Shown here piece by piece: positions 30,093 through 41,675 of a stretch of 64,000 bases of DNA; position 1 is the stretch's first letter; each line of letters starts with the position of its first letter. Source of the stretch: Sphingobium indicum B90A (GTDB lineage: Bacteria; Pseudomonadota; Alphaproteobacteria; Sphingomonadales; Sphingomonadaceae). A program made the position numbers and the translations under genes. The stretch lies in NCBI RefSeq assembly GCF_000264945.2, contig NZ_CP013070.1, positions 1,736,001 through 1,800,000 on the forward strand. The letters are read 5' to 3'. The notes below the pieces were generated by a model. The model was given only the letters and a program-made list of their open reading frames with translations, ran no database searches and was not told the origin of the DNA.

Positions 30093-30425
30093 TCAGCGAT
30101 CGATGGCGCAGATGATTGCCGCCTTGCTGGTTACGGCAAATATCTCCGGATCCTCCAGCGCGCGGACCTTGAAGAGGAACCGATCGACGGTCATGTCCGC
30201 CATGTGAGACTTGCGGAGCGAGGCCAGCGACTGGAGCCTGCGGAGTTGCGGCAGGCTCAGCCGGTCGACCATCCTTTGGGCCATGCAGGCCGCCATGCGG
30301 GGGGATATGCCCGCATCGATCAGCCCCGCGCGAAGACGCGATTCGGGCGACACGGTCGCGCAGGACATGAGAAGGAGGGAAGCGCCGAGCCCGCAGGCCA
30401 GCGAACGGAGGGGGATGGCTGTCAT
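30093..30425 (-). CDS. Small lipoprotein of unknown function
   Basis: A 110-residue protein. The signal peptide ends in a lipobox-like LMSC, followed by two helical blocks (PRMAACMAQRMVDRLSLPQLRRLQSLASL and VDRFLFKVRALEDPEIFAVTSKAAIICAI). The ATG at 30425 is used because the longer frame overlaps the divergent gene at 30496. Conserved-looking sphingomonad-type protein; no named family. Probably attached to the outer membrane and periplasm-facing. Confidence 0.75.
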   Translation of the reverse strand: MTAIPLRSLACGLGASLLLMSCATVSPESRLRAGLIDAGISPRMAACMAQRMVDRLSLPQLRRLQSLASLRKSHMADMTVDRFLFKVRALEDPEIFAVTSKAAIICAIDR

Positions 30426-30495
30426 CCCCGCTTCATGGCAAGCATGGTCTGAACAGAGGCTAAATGCTTGCCGCGGCCAAGGGAGAAAAAGAGAG

Positions 30496-30894
<399 letters not shown>

Positions 30895-30925
30895 TCGCCG
30901 GTCGGCTCCGCCAGAGCGCGCGGCT

Positions 30926-31105
30926 TTAATGCGCCAGATCGACCAGCCTTTCATTCCGACGGCGATAGGCGTCGATCCGATCCGTATAGCCGCGCGCAAG
31001 GCCTTCATAGGCTTCCCGGCCCTTTGCCGACCGGCTCATCTGCGCGCGGATCATTGCAACCTGCTGCCTGTGAAGCAGATAGTTGACATCCATCTCCCCA
31101 TTCAT
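30926..31105 (-). CDS. Small hypothetical protein (59 aa)
   Basis: Starts MNGEMDVNYLLHRQQVAMIRAQMSRS and continues REAYEGLARGYTDRIDAYRRRN, a charged helical hairpin with no membrane segment. GGAGG lies seven bases before the ATG at 31105, better than the upstream in-frame start at 31153. It sits between the iron-permease-family gene and nhaA. Function unknown. Confidence 0.7.
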   Translation of the reverse strand: MNGEMDVNYLLHRQQVAMIRAQMSRSAKGREAYEGLARGYTDRIDAYRRRNERLVDLAH

Positions 31106-31257
31106 ATTCACCCTCCTACCTGATCGCTGAAAGAGATTGGTTGGGGTTCGCATCTTGTGCGAGTCGCTCTACGGCAGGCGCACGATAGCATCGGGCCAAT
31201 GGCCATGCGATTCCATCCGGCGCATGGAAGGAGCGGCCTGGCGGATAATCCCGATCC

Positions 31258-32448
31258 TCAGGGTCGCCTGGCGCCGCGCAGGACGAGATAGCCCATGATG
31301 GCCGAAAGCAGCGAGCCGGCGAGAATGCCGATCTTCGCCTGCTCGACAAGCGTCGGGGAATGGGGGAAGGCGAGAGCGCCGATGAAGAGGCTCATCGTAA
31401 AACCGATGCCGCAAAGAAGCGCCATGCCATAGACCTGCGCCCAGCTTGCGCCGCCGGGCCTTTCCGCGATCCCCCAACGGTCCGCCAGCCAGATTCCGCC
31501 GAAGATGCCGATCTGCTTGCCGAAGAACAGGCCAAGCGCCACGCCCAGCGGCAATGGCGTAAACAGCATGCCGATCACCGTGCGATCCACCGGCACGCCC
31601 GCATTGACGAAGCCGAAAAGCGGCACGATCAGATAAGCGCTCCAGGGATGCACCGCATGCTCCAGCCGATGCAGCGGGCTGTCGACGGCGTCCGGCGCGC
31701 CGGGCGTGGGCTTGATCGGGATGAACATCGCCGTCAGCACGCCGGACACCGTCGCATGCACGCCGGAAAGCAGGGTGAAATACCACAGGACCGCGAAGAT
31801 CAGGAGATAGGGTGAGAGCGCCTGAATCCGCAAGCGGTTGAGCCCCCACATCAACAGGAGCATCGCTGCCGCGCCGCCCAGGGCGGCCAGGTCGATGCCC
31901 TGGGTGTAAACCAGCGCGATGATCGCGACAGCCCCCATGTCGTCGACGATGGCGATGGCCGTCAGCATCAGTTTGAGCGAGGCCGGCACCCGCCGCCCCA
32001 GCAGCGCCACCACGCCGATCGCAAAGGCGATGTCGGTGGCCGCCGGAATGGCCCAGCCGTTCGAGAGGGCGGATTGCCCCCCGGCGATGGCGAGATAGAC
32101 GCAGGCCGGCACGACCATGCCCGCCGCCGCCGCGATGAACGGCAACCGCCTGCGTTCCCATGTCGAAAGGCCTCCGTCGACCAGTTCGCGCTTGATCTCC
32201 AGCCCCACCAGCAGGAAGAAGATCGCCATCAGCCCGTCATTGACCCACAGGTGGACGGTCATGCGGCCCAGGCCGGGCTTCAGTTCCGGCCCGATCCCGG
32301 CATGGACGAAGGCGTGATGGAAGTGCCCCGCCGCGCCGGGCAGATTGGCGAACAGCATGGCCATGGCGGCGGCCGCCATCAGCAGGATGCCGCTGCCCGC
32401 TTCGCTCCTCAGGAAATCGCGCAATGCCGAGGATGGACGGTTGATCAT
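31258..32448 (-). CDS. nhaA: Na+/H+ antiporter NhaA
   Basis: Inner-membrane antiporter of 396 residues with about 12 helices. Diagnostic blocks are HLWVNDGLMAIFFLLVGLEIKREL, PAATDIAFAIGVVALLG and the transport-site aspartates in AIVDDMGAVAIIALVYT. The ATG at 32448 has AGGAG six bases upstream and is preferred over one nine codons earlier. Exports Na+ in exchange for protons. NhaR is not adjacent. Confidence 0.95.
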   Translation of the reverse strand: MINRPSSALRDFLRSEAGSGILLMAAAAMAMLFANLPGAAGHFHHAFVHAGIGPELKPGLGRMTVHLWVNDGLMAIFFLLVGLEIKRELVDGGLSTWERRRLPFIAAAAGMVVPACVYLAIAGGQSALSNGWAIPAATDIAFAIGVVALLGRRVPASLKLMLTAIAIVDDMGAVAIIALVYTQGIDLAALGGAAAMLLLMWGLNRLRIQALSPYLLIFAVLWYFTLLSGVHATVSGVLTAMFIPIKPTPGAPDAVDSPLHRLEHAVHPWSAYLIVPLFGFVNAGVPVDRTVIGMLFTPLPLGVALGLFFGKQIGIFGGIWLADRWGIAERPGGASWAQVYGMALLCGIGFTMSLFIGALAFPHSPTLVEQAKIGILAGSLLSAIMGYLVLRGARRP

Positions 32449-32530
32449 GCTTGCTCCTGCGACGTTGGGACTCAATATAGTTTCGATATGGCAATGAATA
32501 AATATTTGAGAATCAAATCTTTGCTGCCAT

Positions 32531-33961
32531 ATGGTGATCAGCGGAGATAGGGAGTTACATTCCGTGGGGGAAGCGATCTTCGCTGTTCTGGCGAGGGTTC
32601 ATCATGAAATCCTGCTGTTCGCGGTGGTGGGACTGGCGATCGGCGGAATCGATGATTTCATCATAGACATGGTCTTCCTGTGTCGAAGGCTGTGGCGCAA
32701 GTTGATTATCTATTCGCGCCACCGACGAATGACGACCGCGACCCTTCCGGCTTCGCCGCGGCCAGGCCGCATCGCCATCTTCATACCCGCCTGGCAGGAG
32801 GCGGATGTGATCGGCCCGATGCTGGACAATGCGCTGGGCCAGTGGGGCGATCAGGATTATCGGATCTTCGTCGGCGTCTATCCCAATGACCGGGCGACGT
32901 TGGATATCCTTGCGCCCCTGGCCGCGGGGAACGATCGGCTGATCCTGTGCATCAACGAACGGGACGGACCGACGACGAAGGCCGATTGCCTGAACGTAGC
33001 CTGGCGCGCCATGCTGCGGGAGGAGGAACGCACGGGGGTCCGCTTCAAGGCGATCGCGCTGCACGATGCGGAAGATGTCGTCCACCGCGACGAGATCCTG
33101 CTGTTCGATCTGATGACGGACCGATTCCAGCTCGTCCAGCTCCCGGTCCTGCCGCTGCGCGGCCATGGAGGTTGGTGGTCGAGGGCCATAGCCAATCATT
33201 ACTGCGACGAATTCTCAGAGAGTCATGGCAAGTTCCTGACCGTGCGCGAAGCCATGGGCGCGTCCATGCCCTCGGCCGGGGTCGCCTGCGCGTTCGAGCG
33301 GCAGATATTGGAGCGGCTGGTGAATCCCGCCACCGGCGGACCGTTCGATCCGGAATCGCTGACCGAGGATTATGAGGTCGGGCTGCGCATCGGCAATATG
33401 GGCGGGCGCGGCATATTCGTCCGCATGCGCGACAGGGACGGCCAACTTGTCGCGACAAAGGAATATTTCCCCGACAATCTGAAGGGCGCCGTCAGACAGA
33501 AGGCGCGCTGGATGGTGGGCATTTCGCTTGCCGGGTGGGACCGCATGGGCTGGCACGGCGGCCCCGCCGAATGGTGGATGCGCATGCGGGACCGCACGGC
33601 CGCCCTTTCCGCCTTCATCCTGTTCACCGCCTATCTGGCGCTGCTGCTCTGGGGCGTGCTGTTGGTCGGAAGCCTGTTCACCGCCTTTCCAGTGCCCAAT
33701 CCCACGCCCACGGTCGAAGCGCTGTTGTGGATCAACTTCGGCTTCATGATCTGGCGCATGGCGATGCGCGCGATTTTCGCGGGCCTCGCCTATGGCTGGG
33801 CCTTCGGGCTGGGGGCGATACCGCGCACGCTGATCGCGAACATCATTGCGATGATGGCCGCCCGTCGCGCGGTGTTCCTGTATCTTCGGTCGCTGGTCGG
33901 CAGGCCGCTGACCTGGGACAAGACGCAGCACCGCTTTCCCGACCTGGATTCTCCGGCATGA
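32531..33961 (+). CDS. NfrB-like membrane glycosyltransferase (GT2)
   Basis: A 476-residue protein. An N-terminal membrane helix (VGLAIGGIDDFIIDMVFL) is followed by a GT2 catalytic domain: FIPAWQEADVIGPML, the DAED metal motif in LHDAEDVVH, EDYEVGLRI and the acceptor-side QKARWMVG (QxxRW). C-terminal membrane helices follow. This is the layout of phage N4 adsorption protein B/NfrB and cellulose-synthase-like enzymes. The ATG at 32531 lacks a ribosome site; a GTG at 32564 behind AGGGAG is a good alternative. The stop overlaps the next gene in ATGA. Confidence 0.82.
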   Translation: MVISGDRELHSVGEAIFAVLARVHHEILLFAVVGLAIGGIDDFIIDMVFLCRRLWRKLIIYSRHRRMTTATLPASPRPGRIAIFIPAWQEADVIGPMLDNALGQWGDQDYRIFVGVYPNDRATLDILAPLAAGNDRLILCINERDGPTTKADCLNVAWRAMLREEERTGVRFKAIALHDAEDVVHRDEILLFDLMTDRFQLVQLPVLPLRGHGGWWSRAIANHYCDEFSESHGKFLTVREAMGASMPSAGVACAFERQILERLVNPATGGPFDPESLTEDYEVGLRIGNMGGRGIFVRMRDRDGQLVATKEYFPDNLKGAVRQKARWMVGISLAGWDRMGWHGGPAEWWMRMRDRTAALSAFILFTAYLALLLWGVLLVGSLFTAFPVPNPTPTVEALLWINFGFMIWRMAMRAIFAGLAYGWAFGLGAIPRTLIANIIAMMAARRAVFLYLRSLVGRPLTWDKTQHRFPDLDSPA

Positions 33962-35016
33962 ACGAGGCCGCCACGGGGCGCCCGTTCCGCTTCTTCGTCC
34001 TGGTCATGACGGGCTGGATCGCGATCCGCCTGGCCGGTTCGGAGGGCGACCTTCCCGATGCGGCGACGGGAATGATCGATGAGGAGACTTTCCATCCTGC
34101 CGCCTATTCGAAAAATGGAGCGGCAAAGGCGAGAAGATTTGGCCTGCCGCTTTGGCGGGATGCGCCGCGCGCAGGGCCGGGCGCCGCGCTCCTCGCGCGG
34201 CCCAGGCGCTTCATGGCATTATCGCGGCCGGGCAGGACGATGGGGGCGAACTCCCCCGCCCTGGCCGCCAAAGAGGAAGCCTCGACGGCATGGGAGATGG
34301 GCAAGGCCGGTGAAACCGCTGCACCGATCAACCCTGCGCCTGCATTGCCTCCTGCCTCCCCTCCATCGGCAGGCGTTGCGCGTTGGCATGGCAGCGCCTG
34401 GCTGTTCTGGCGCGACGGAAGCGCGACCCGCGCCGATGCGGTGACGGGCGGCAGGCTCGGCGGATCGCAATCGGGCGTCCGCCTTGATTTCGATCTGACT
34501 CCGCAGGCATCGAGCCGGGCGACCGCTTATGCGCGAGCCAGCGCCGCGCTCAACGATCCGGCTTCTCCCGAAGCGGCGTTGGGCTTGGCATGGCAGCCGG
34601 CACGCAGCATTGCGATCAGCTTCGCGGCTGAGAGACGGATCGCGCTGGGCAAGGGCGGGCGCAACGCCAATGCCGTGCTGGCCGTGGGCGGTTTCGGGCC
34701 GACGCCGCTCGCTCGCTTTCTGGAAGCCGAAGCCTATGCGCAGGGCGGCATGGTCGGTTTCCGCTCCCGCGACCTGTTCGTCGACGGCAAGATGTCGCTG
34801 CTGTCGCCGCTCGGCCATTCGCCCGTGCGGATCGGCGGCAGCCTCTCCGGCGGCGCGCAACCGCAGGTCGAGCGGCTGGACATCGGCCCGGAGCTTCAAA
34901 TGCGCCTGCCGCTTAAACCCGCCGCAGCAAGGTTGAGCATCGAATGGCGGGAACGCGTTGCAGGCCGGGCAGCGCCGCCTTCCGGCCTCGCCGTCACGTT
35001 GGGGGCTGATTTTTAA
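33958..35016 (+). CDS. NfrA C-terminal-like outer-membrane protein
   Basis: A 352-residue protein. An N-terminal hydrophobic segment (FFVLVMTGWIAIRLA) and a Pro/Ala-rich linker (residues about 60-135) lead into a C-terminal beta-barrel-like domain: YAQGGMVGFRSRDLFVDG, GGAQPQVERLDIGPELQMRLP, ending SGLAVTLGADF. The ending and its coupling to an NfrB-like glycosyltransferase match the C-terminal domain of NfrA. The large TPR section of NfrA is missing. Probably the export port for the polymer made by the upstream enzyme; inferred from context. Confidence 0.65.
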   Translation: MNEAATGRPFRFFVLVMTGWIAIRLAGSEGDLPDAATGMIDEETFHPAAYSKNGAAKARRFGLPLWRDAPRAGPGAALLARPRRFMALSRPGRTMGANSPALAAKEEASTAWEMGKAGETAAPINPAPALPPASPPSAGVARWHGSAWLFWRDGSATRADAVTGGRLGGSQSGVRLDFDLTPQASSRATAYARASAALNDPASPEAALGLAWQPARSIAISFAAERRIALGKGGRNANAVLAVGGFGPTPLARFLEAEAYAQGGMVGFRSRDLFVDGKMSLLSPLGHSPVRIGGSLSGGAQPQVERLDIGPELQMRLPLKPAAARLSIEWRERVAGRAAPPSGLAVTLGADF

Positions 35017-35065
35017 GCGGCTGCGCCTTTATCTCTCCGCATATTGGGCTTAACCCAGGAACCGC

Positions 35066-35980
35066 ATGGATCTCTATCTGCCCATCGCCAACCTGTCGGT
35101 GAATGCGCTGGTCATCATTGCCCTGGGCGGCGTGGTGGGCCTGCTTTCCGGCATGTTCGGGGTCGGCGGCGGATTTCTGACGACGCCTCTGCTGATCTTC
35201 TACGGCATCCCGCCGACCGTCGCGGCGGCTTCGGCGGCCAGCCAGGTGACGGGCGCCAGCGTGTCCGGCGTCTTCACCCATATGGCGCGCGGCACGGTCG
35301 ACTTCCGCATGGGCGGCGTGCTGATCGCCGGCGGCGTGGTGGGCGCGGGCCTGGGCGTGCTGATCTTCCGCATGTTGCAAGTCATAGGGCAGATCGACAC
35401 GGTGATCGGCATTCTCTACGTGCTGATGCTGGGCGGCATCGGATCGCTGATGGCGAAGGAGTCCATACAGGCTCTGGTCGCGCTCAAGACCGGCAGGAAG
35501 ATCCAGGCGCGCAAGAGGCGGCATCATCCGCTGGTCGCCGCCATGCCGATGCGGTGGCGCTTCTATCGGTCGGGGCTCTACATCTCTCCGCTGGCGCCGC
35601 TGCTGCTGGGCATGGCGACAGGCATCCTCACCATGCTGCTCGGCGTGGGCGGCGGGTTCATCCTGGTCCCGGCGATGCTCTATCTGCTGGGCATGACGAC
35701 CCAGTCGGTGGTCGGCACGTCGCTGTTCCAGATATTGTTCGTGACCATGGCGACGACGATGATGCACGCCATGACGACCCATGCGGTCGACCTGGTGCTC
35801 GCCCTGCTGCTGCTGATCGGCAGCGTCACCGGGGCACAGTTGGGGACGCGCATCTCCATGACGATCCGGCCCGAATATCTGCGCATCCTGCTGGCCGCGA
35901 TCGTTCTGCTGGTCGCGGCGCGGATGGCGCTGGGCCTGGGGTTCCGCCCCGACGAAATCTATACGGTGGAGATCCGGTGA
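35066..35980 (+). CDS. TauE/SafE-family sulfite/organosulfonate exporter
   Basis: A 304-residue membrane protein with the paired TauE repeats: VVGLLSGMFGVGGGFLTTPLLIFYGIPP near the N-terminus and GILTMLLGVGGGFILVPAMLYLLGM in the second half. About eight helices, with a basic cytoplasmic loop (KTGRKIQARKRRHH). The substrate is probably a sulfur anion. It overlaps the following Alph_Pro_TM gene by four bases, a pairing commonly seen in alphaproteobacteria, which implies a two-component transporter. Confidence 0.9.
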   Translation: MDLYLPIANLSVNALVIIALGGVVGLLSGMFGVGGGFLTTPLLIFYGIPPTVAAASAASQVTGASVSGVFTHMARGTVDFRMGGVLIAGGVVGAGLGVLIFRMLQVIGQIDTVIGILYVLMLGGIGSLMAKESIQALVALKTGRKIQARKRRHHPLVAAMPMRWRFYRSGLYISPLAPLLLGMATGILTMLLGVGGGFILVPAMLYLLGMTTQSVVGTSLFQILFVTMATTMMHAMTTHAVDLVLALLLLIGSVTGAQLGTRISMTIRPEYLRILLAAIVLLVAARMALGLGFRPDEIYTVEIR

Positions 35981-36738
35981 GGCGGCGGGCGCTTCTGGCG
36001 CTGCCCCCGGCCCTGCTGCTGCTGACCGCGGCGGACGAACCGATACTGGTGCCCGACGTGTCCCAGCGGGACGTGGAAATACAATATAGCTTCACCGGCG
36101 CGGACCTGCTGCTGTTCGGCGCGATCGTCTATCCCGACGGGCGACGGCCCAGCAAGCCGCCGGACATCATGGTCGTGCTGAAGGGGCCGGACCAGTCGAT
36201 CACGATGCGCGAAAAGCGGAAGGTTGCCGGCATCTGGGTCAATGCCGACAGCGCGCGCTTCCGCTCGGCCCCCAGCTTCTACGCCATCGCATCGTCCCGG
36301 CCGGTCGACAAGGTGGTCGATGAGCGGACGGCCGCGATCTACGAGATGGGCGTGGACAAGCTCCAGCTTTCGCCCTCCTCGCTCAACGACAGCGCGGAAC
36401 TGGATCGGTTCCAGAAGGGGTTGATCGACCTCAGGGAACGCGCCGGGCTCTATGTCGAGCGGCCCGGAACGGTCGAAATCACCGACGGCGTGCTCTATCG
36501 CGCCCGGCTGCCGCTTTCGGCGCGCGTGATCGTGGGCGATTATACCGCGGAAACCTTCCTCGTGCAGGATGGCCGCGTGGTGGCCGCCGCCGTGCGCGAC
36601 ATCACCGTCCGCAAATCGGGCTTCGAACGCTTCATGGCCGTCGCGGCCGAACAATGGCCCTTCGCCTATGGCCTAGTCGCGATGATGCTGGCGGTTGGGA
36701 TGGGATGGGCGGCGGGCGCCATCGCCAAGCGGGTCTAG
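35977..36738 (+). CDS. Alph_Pro_TM (TIGR02186-type) transmembrane protein
   Basis: A 253-residue protein starting with GTG at 35977 inside the exporter's last codons. It has a signal peptide (RRRALLALPPALLLLTAA), a periplasmic domain (LVPDVSQRDVEIQYSFTGADLLLFGAIV, KRKVAGIWVNADSARF) and one C-terminal membrane helix (FAYGLVAMMLAVGMGWAAG). This matches the alphaproteobacterial family PF09608. Function unknown; it probably assists the TauE-type exporter. Confidence 0.88.
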   Translation: MRRRALLALPPALLLLTAADEPILVPDVSQRDVEIQYSFTGADLLLFGAIVYPDGRRPSKPPDIMVVLKGPDQSITMREKRKVAGIWVNADSARFRSAPSFYAIASSRPVDKVVDERTAAIYEMGVDKLQLSPSSLNDSAELDRFQKGLIDLRERAGLYVERPGTVEITDGVLYRARLPLSARVIVGDYTAETFLVQDGRVVAAAVRDITVRKSGFERFMAVAAEQWPFAYGLVAMMLAVGMGWAAGAIAKRV

Positions 36739-36919
36739 GACGGATGGACATTTTGCCATTGAATAGCGGTCAGTCCCGAAGCGCGAACGGGTCGTCCTTC
36801 GTCACAGGGGCGTTATGAATTGGCGCTTTTCCGATGGCTTTCCGGCCGCTACGGCATTTGCGGTCCCATGCATGGCGTGCGTTCCGCGCGCCATATTCTC
36901 TTGAGCGAGTAAACCGCCT

Positions 36920-37927
36920 ATGCAATCCGTCACCCTCACCCGCTTCCTGATCGAGCAGCAGCGCCAGGCCAATGCCATCCCGCCGCAATTGCGCCTGCTG
37001 ATCGAAACCGTCGCGCGCACCTGCAAGACGATCAGCCACAGCGTGTCCAAGGGCGCGCTGGGCGAAGTGCTGGGCAGCCTGGGCAGCGAGAATGTGCAGG
37101 GGGAGGTGCAGAAGAAGCTGGACGTCATCGCCAACGAACTGCTGCTGGACGCCAATGAATGGGGCGGGCACCTGGCCGCCATGGCTTCGGAGGAGATGGA
37201 GACGATCCATCGCATCCCCAATCGCTACCCCAAGGGCGAATATCTGCTGCTGTTCGATCCGATCGACGGGTCCAGCAATATCGATGTCGACCTGAGCGTG
37301 GGCACCATCTTCTCCGTGCTCAAGGCGCCGGAGGAATGTTCGGGCCGCGAGGTGACGGAGCAGGATTTCCTCCAGCCCGGCACGCAGCAGGTCGCGGCGG
37401 GCTATGCGATCTACGGGCCGCAGACGCTGCTGGTGCTGACCATCGGGACGGGCGTCTACGAATTCACGCTGGACCGCGAAATCGGATCGTGGCGGATGAC
37501 CGACGGGCCGATGGAAATGCCGCAGGGCAATGCCGAATTCGCCATCAACATGGCCCGGCGGCGGCAATGGTCGCCCGGCATCGCGCGCTACATAGAGGAA
37601 CGCATCCAGGGCACGGAGGGGCCGCTGGGCAAGGATTACAACATGCGCTGGACCGCTTCGATGGTGGCCGACGTGCATCGCATCCTGAAACGGGGCGGCA
37701 TCTTCCTCTATCCCGCCGATCACCGCTATGCCGACAAGGCGCGGCTGCGGCTGATGTATGAGGCGAACCCCATGTCCTTCCTGGTGGAGCAGGCCGGCGG
37801 CGCCGCCAGCAACGGCTATCAGCGGATCATGGAGGTCAAGGCAACCGGACTGCACCAGCGCGTCGGCGTCGTGCTGGGCGACAAGGCGGAGGTGGAAACC
37901 GTGGTCGCCTATGGGCGGGAAGGGTAG
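36920..37927 (+). CDS. fbp: Fructose-1,6-bisphosphatase class I
   Basis: Gluconeogenic phosphatase of 335 residues. The metal and phosphate site is [24 protein letters not shown]. Further blocks are [25 protein letters not shown], the [17 protein letters not shown] stretch and [12 protein letters not shown], with the E-x-A-G-G near [12 protein letters not shown]. The start follows a weak ribosome site, and a longer gap of 181 bases without clear features lies upstream. Converges on the mreB-like gene. Confidence 0.96.
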   Translation: MQSVTLTRFLIEQQRQANAIPPQLRLLIETVARTCKTISHSVSKGALGEVLGSLGSENVQGEVQKKLDVIANELLLDANEWGGHLAAMASEEMETIHRIPNRYPKGEYLLLFDPIDGSSNIDVDLSVGTIFSVLKAPEECSGREVTEQDFLQPGTQQVAAGYAIYGPQTLLVLTIGTGVYEFTLDREIGSWRMTDGPMEMPQGNAEFAINMARRRQWSPGIARYIEERIQGTEGPLGKDYNMRWTASMVADVHRILKRGGIFLYPADHRYADKARLRLMYEANPMSFLVEQAGGAASNGYQRIMEVKATGLHQRVGVVLGDKAEVETVVAYGREG

Positions 37928-37981
37928 AATCGCTGAGCACGGGCGGCCTGGAGGAGTGGGCCGCTTCCCGTCATCGGTTTT

Positions 37982-38012
37982 CCGTCACCCCGGACCTGAT
38001 CCGGGGTGACGG
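37982..38012. repeat. Perfect 13-bp-stem hairpin between fbp and the mreB-like gene
   Basis: CCGTCACCCCGGA and TCCGGGGTGACGG around a five-base loop. It lies between two convergent genes and could stop transcription from both sides, but no T-run follows. The GTCACCCCGG motif is a common intergenic repeat in sphingomonads. Confidence 0.65.
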
Positions 38013-38067
38013 AAGGAGGAATGACGGCTCTCCACCCCAACTCCCGCCCGCCAGCGGCAGGCGGTTG

Positions 38068-40125
<2,058 letters not shown>

Positions 40126-40129
<4 letters not shown>

Positions 40130-41382
40130 CCCACCAGCTTCACCAGCGTTGCCGTGAATTTGTCGACTCCCGTATCTTTGCATTGATTGACGATATTGCT
40201 GTTGCCGATGAAGGTGACGCGCTTGCCCACCATCTTCACGCAGTCGGTGGTCATGCCCGACGTGCCGCTGAACGACATTGCCTGGCCCGGAAAATAGAAA
40301 GCGCCTTGCAGGACCGAACTCGCATTGCCGTTGATCGTGTTGGTTCCCGAATCCAGCGCGCGCCGGTCCTGATAGAACAGGACGCCATGATAGGGGTTGG
40401 CGGTGTCCGTCGGCGCCTTCAGGTTGATCGTCGCGCCGCCGTTGATGTTAATGGTCGAGATGGAACTGGGGTTGTTGGCAGCATTACTGCTGGTCAGGAT
40501 GATGGTGACATCAGTGCCGTTGATGGTCGCCTGCGCACCGACATCGAACGATGTAGCGTCGATATAATAAACGCCCTTCTCCAGATTGACCGTCCCCTTA
40601 ATGTCGACATTATTATAGCAGCCGGGCGAATAGGACTGAGTTTCCCCGCTCTTGGCGCTGAGCTTCTGGTTGCACCCAGTAAAGTTGGCGGCTGTAGGCG
40701 TGGGCAACCCAGCAAAGGGATCCTGCACCGGGATACTGTAAGGCAATAGAGTGGTGCCGGTAGCATAGTTGGAACTGGACGTCAGCCCGCCCACCGCCGC
40801 CACCGGAGTCGCCGCCACCGTGCTGCTGCCGCCTGCATAGACCGCGTTGGATGCCCGCGAATTGGTAACTATGCCGCAGCCCAGATTGACCGTGGCATTG
40901 CCCTGGAGCGTGATGCCGACCGTACTCGTCTTTTCCAGCGACACGACGCAATAATCGCCGCTGCCCACTACCGCAGCGGTCGCCTCGCCATAAATAACCG
41001 GCGCCTTCACCCCCAATATCTTCGAAAAGGGCAGTTCCGCGGAGGTTTGCAGCACCACCCTCACCGCCTGGGCATTGCCGGCGAATGGACCGCTGGTAGG
41101 CGCATTTTCGATCGTCGGAGTCTGCGTCAGGGCGACGAGCGCCATGCGGCTGATGTCCGCTGTCGCGCTGTCGGACGCGTTGAAGCCCTGCGCCACCGCA
41201 TAGGCTCCCGCCAGCGCGGCGCTGTCCGCCTGCCGCTGGATCTGCCGTTTCCAGAGGGTCCATTGCACCGTATCGGTCGCCAGCCCCGCCGCGCCCACTA
41301 ATAGGGGCATGGAGGCAGCCGCCATCATCAGGACATTCCCAGTCCTGTCCCGCAGCAATCGCCCCACCGCTCTGCCGAACAT
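40126..41382 (-). CDS. TadG-like pilus assembly protein
   Basis: A 418-residue protein. The N-terminal Tad_N segment is RDRTGNVLMMAAASMPLLVGAAGLATDTVQWTLWKRQIQRQADSAALAGA. A long Ser/Thr/Asn-rich repetitive beta region (residues about 150-390, for example TINGTDVTIILTSS, SISTININGGATINL) suggests a surface beta-helix or adhesin-like section rather than a von Willebrand domain. ATG 41382 has AAAGGGA six bases before it; an ATG two codons upstream is possible. First gene of the operon. Confidence 0.82.
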
Positions 41383-41675
41383 TCCCATTCCCTTTCTGCG
41401 CGGATCATCGCTCCAGAACACAGGCGGGATTTTAAATAATGCGGGTTAATGAATCATGATTTCCTAACATAAATTAGGTATATTTTATAGTATATATCCT
41501 TCGATATAATTGTATATGGAAATTTAATTCGCAGATTTGTATATATGTCAAAAATAATATGAGAGAATTTATAAATATTACATGAATATTATCATATATA
41601 TTGGAAAAATCTTCTAACACTTTATTCACATCCGTAAGTAACTCCTCAAAGGGAAGCCGCAAACTTCTTCCCGCA

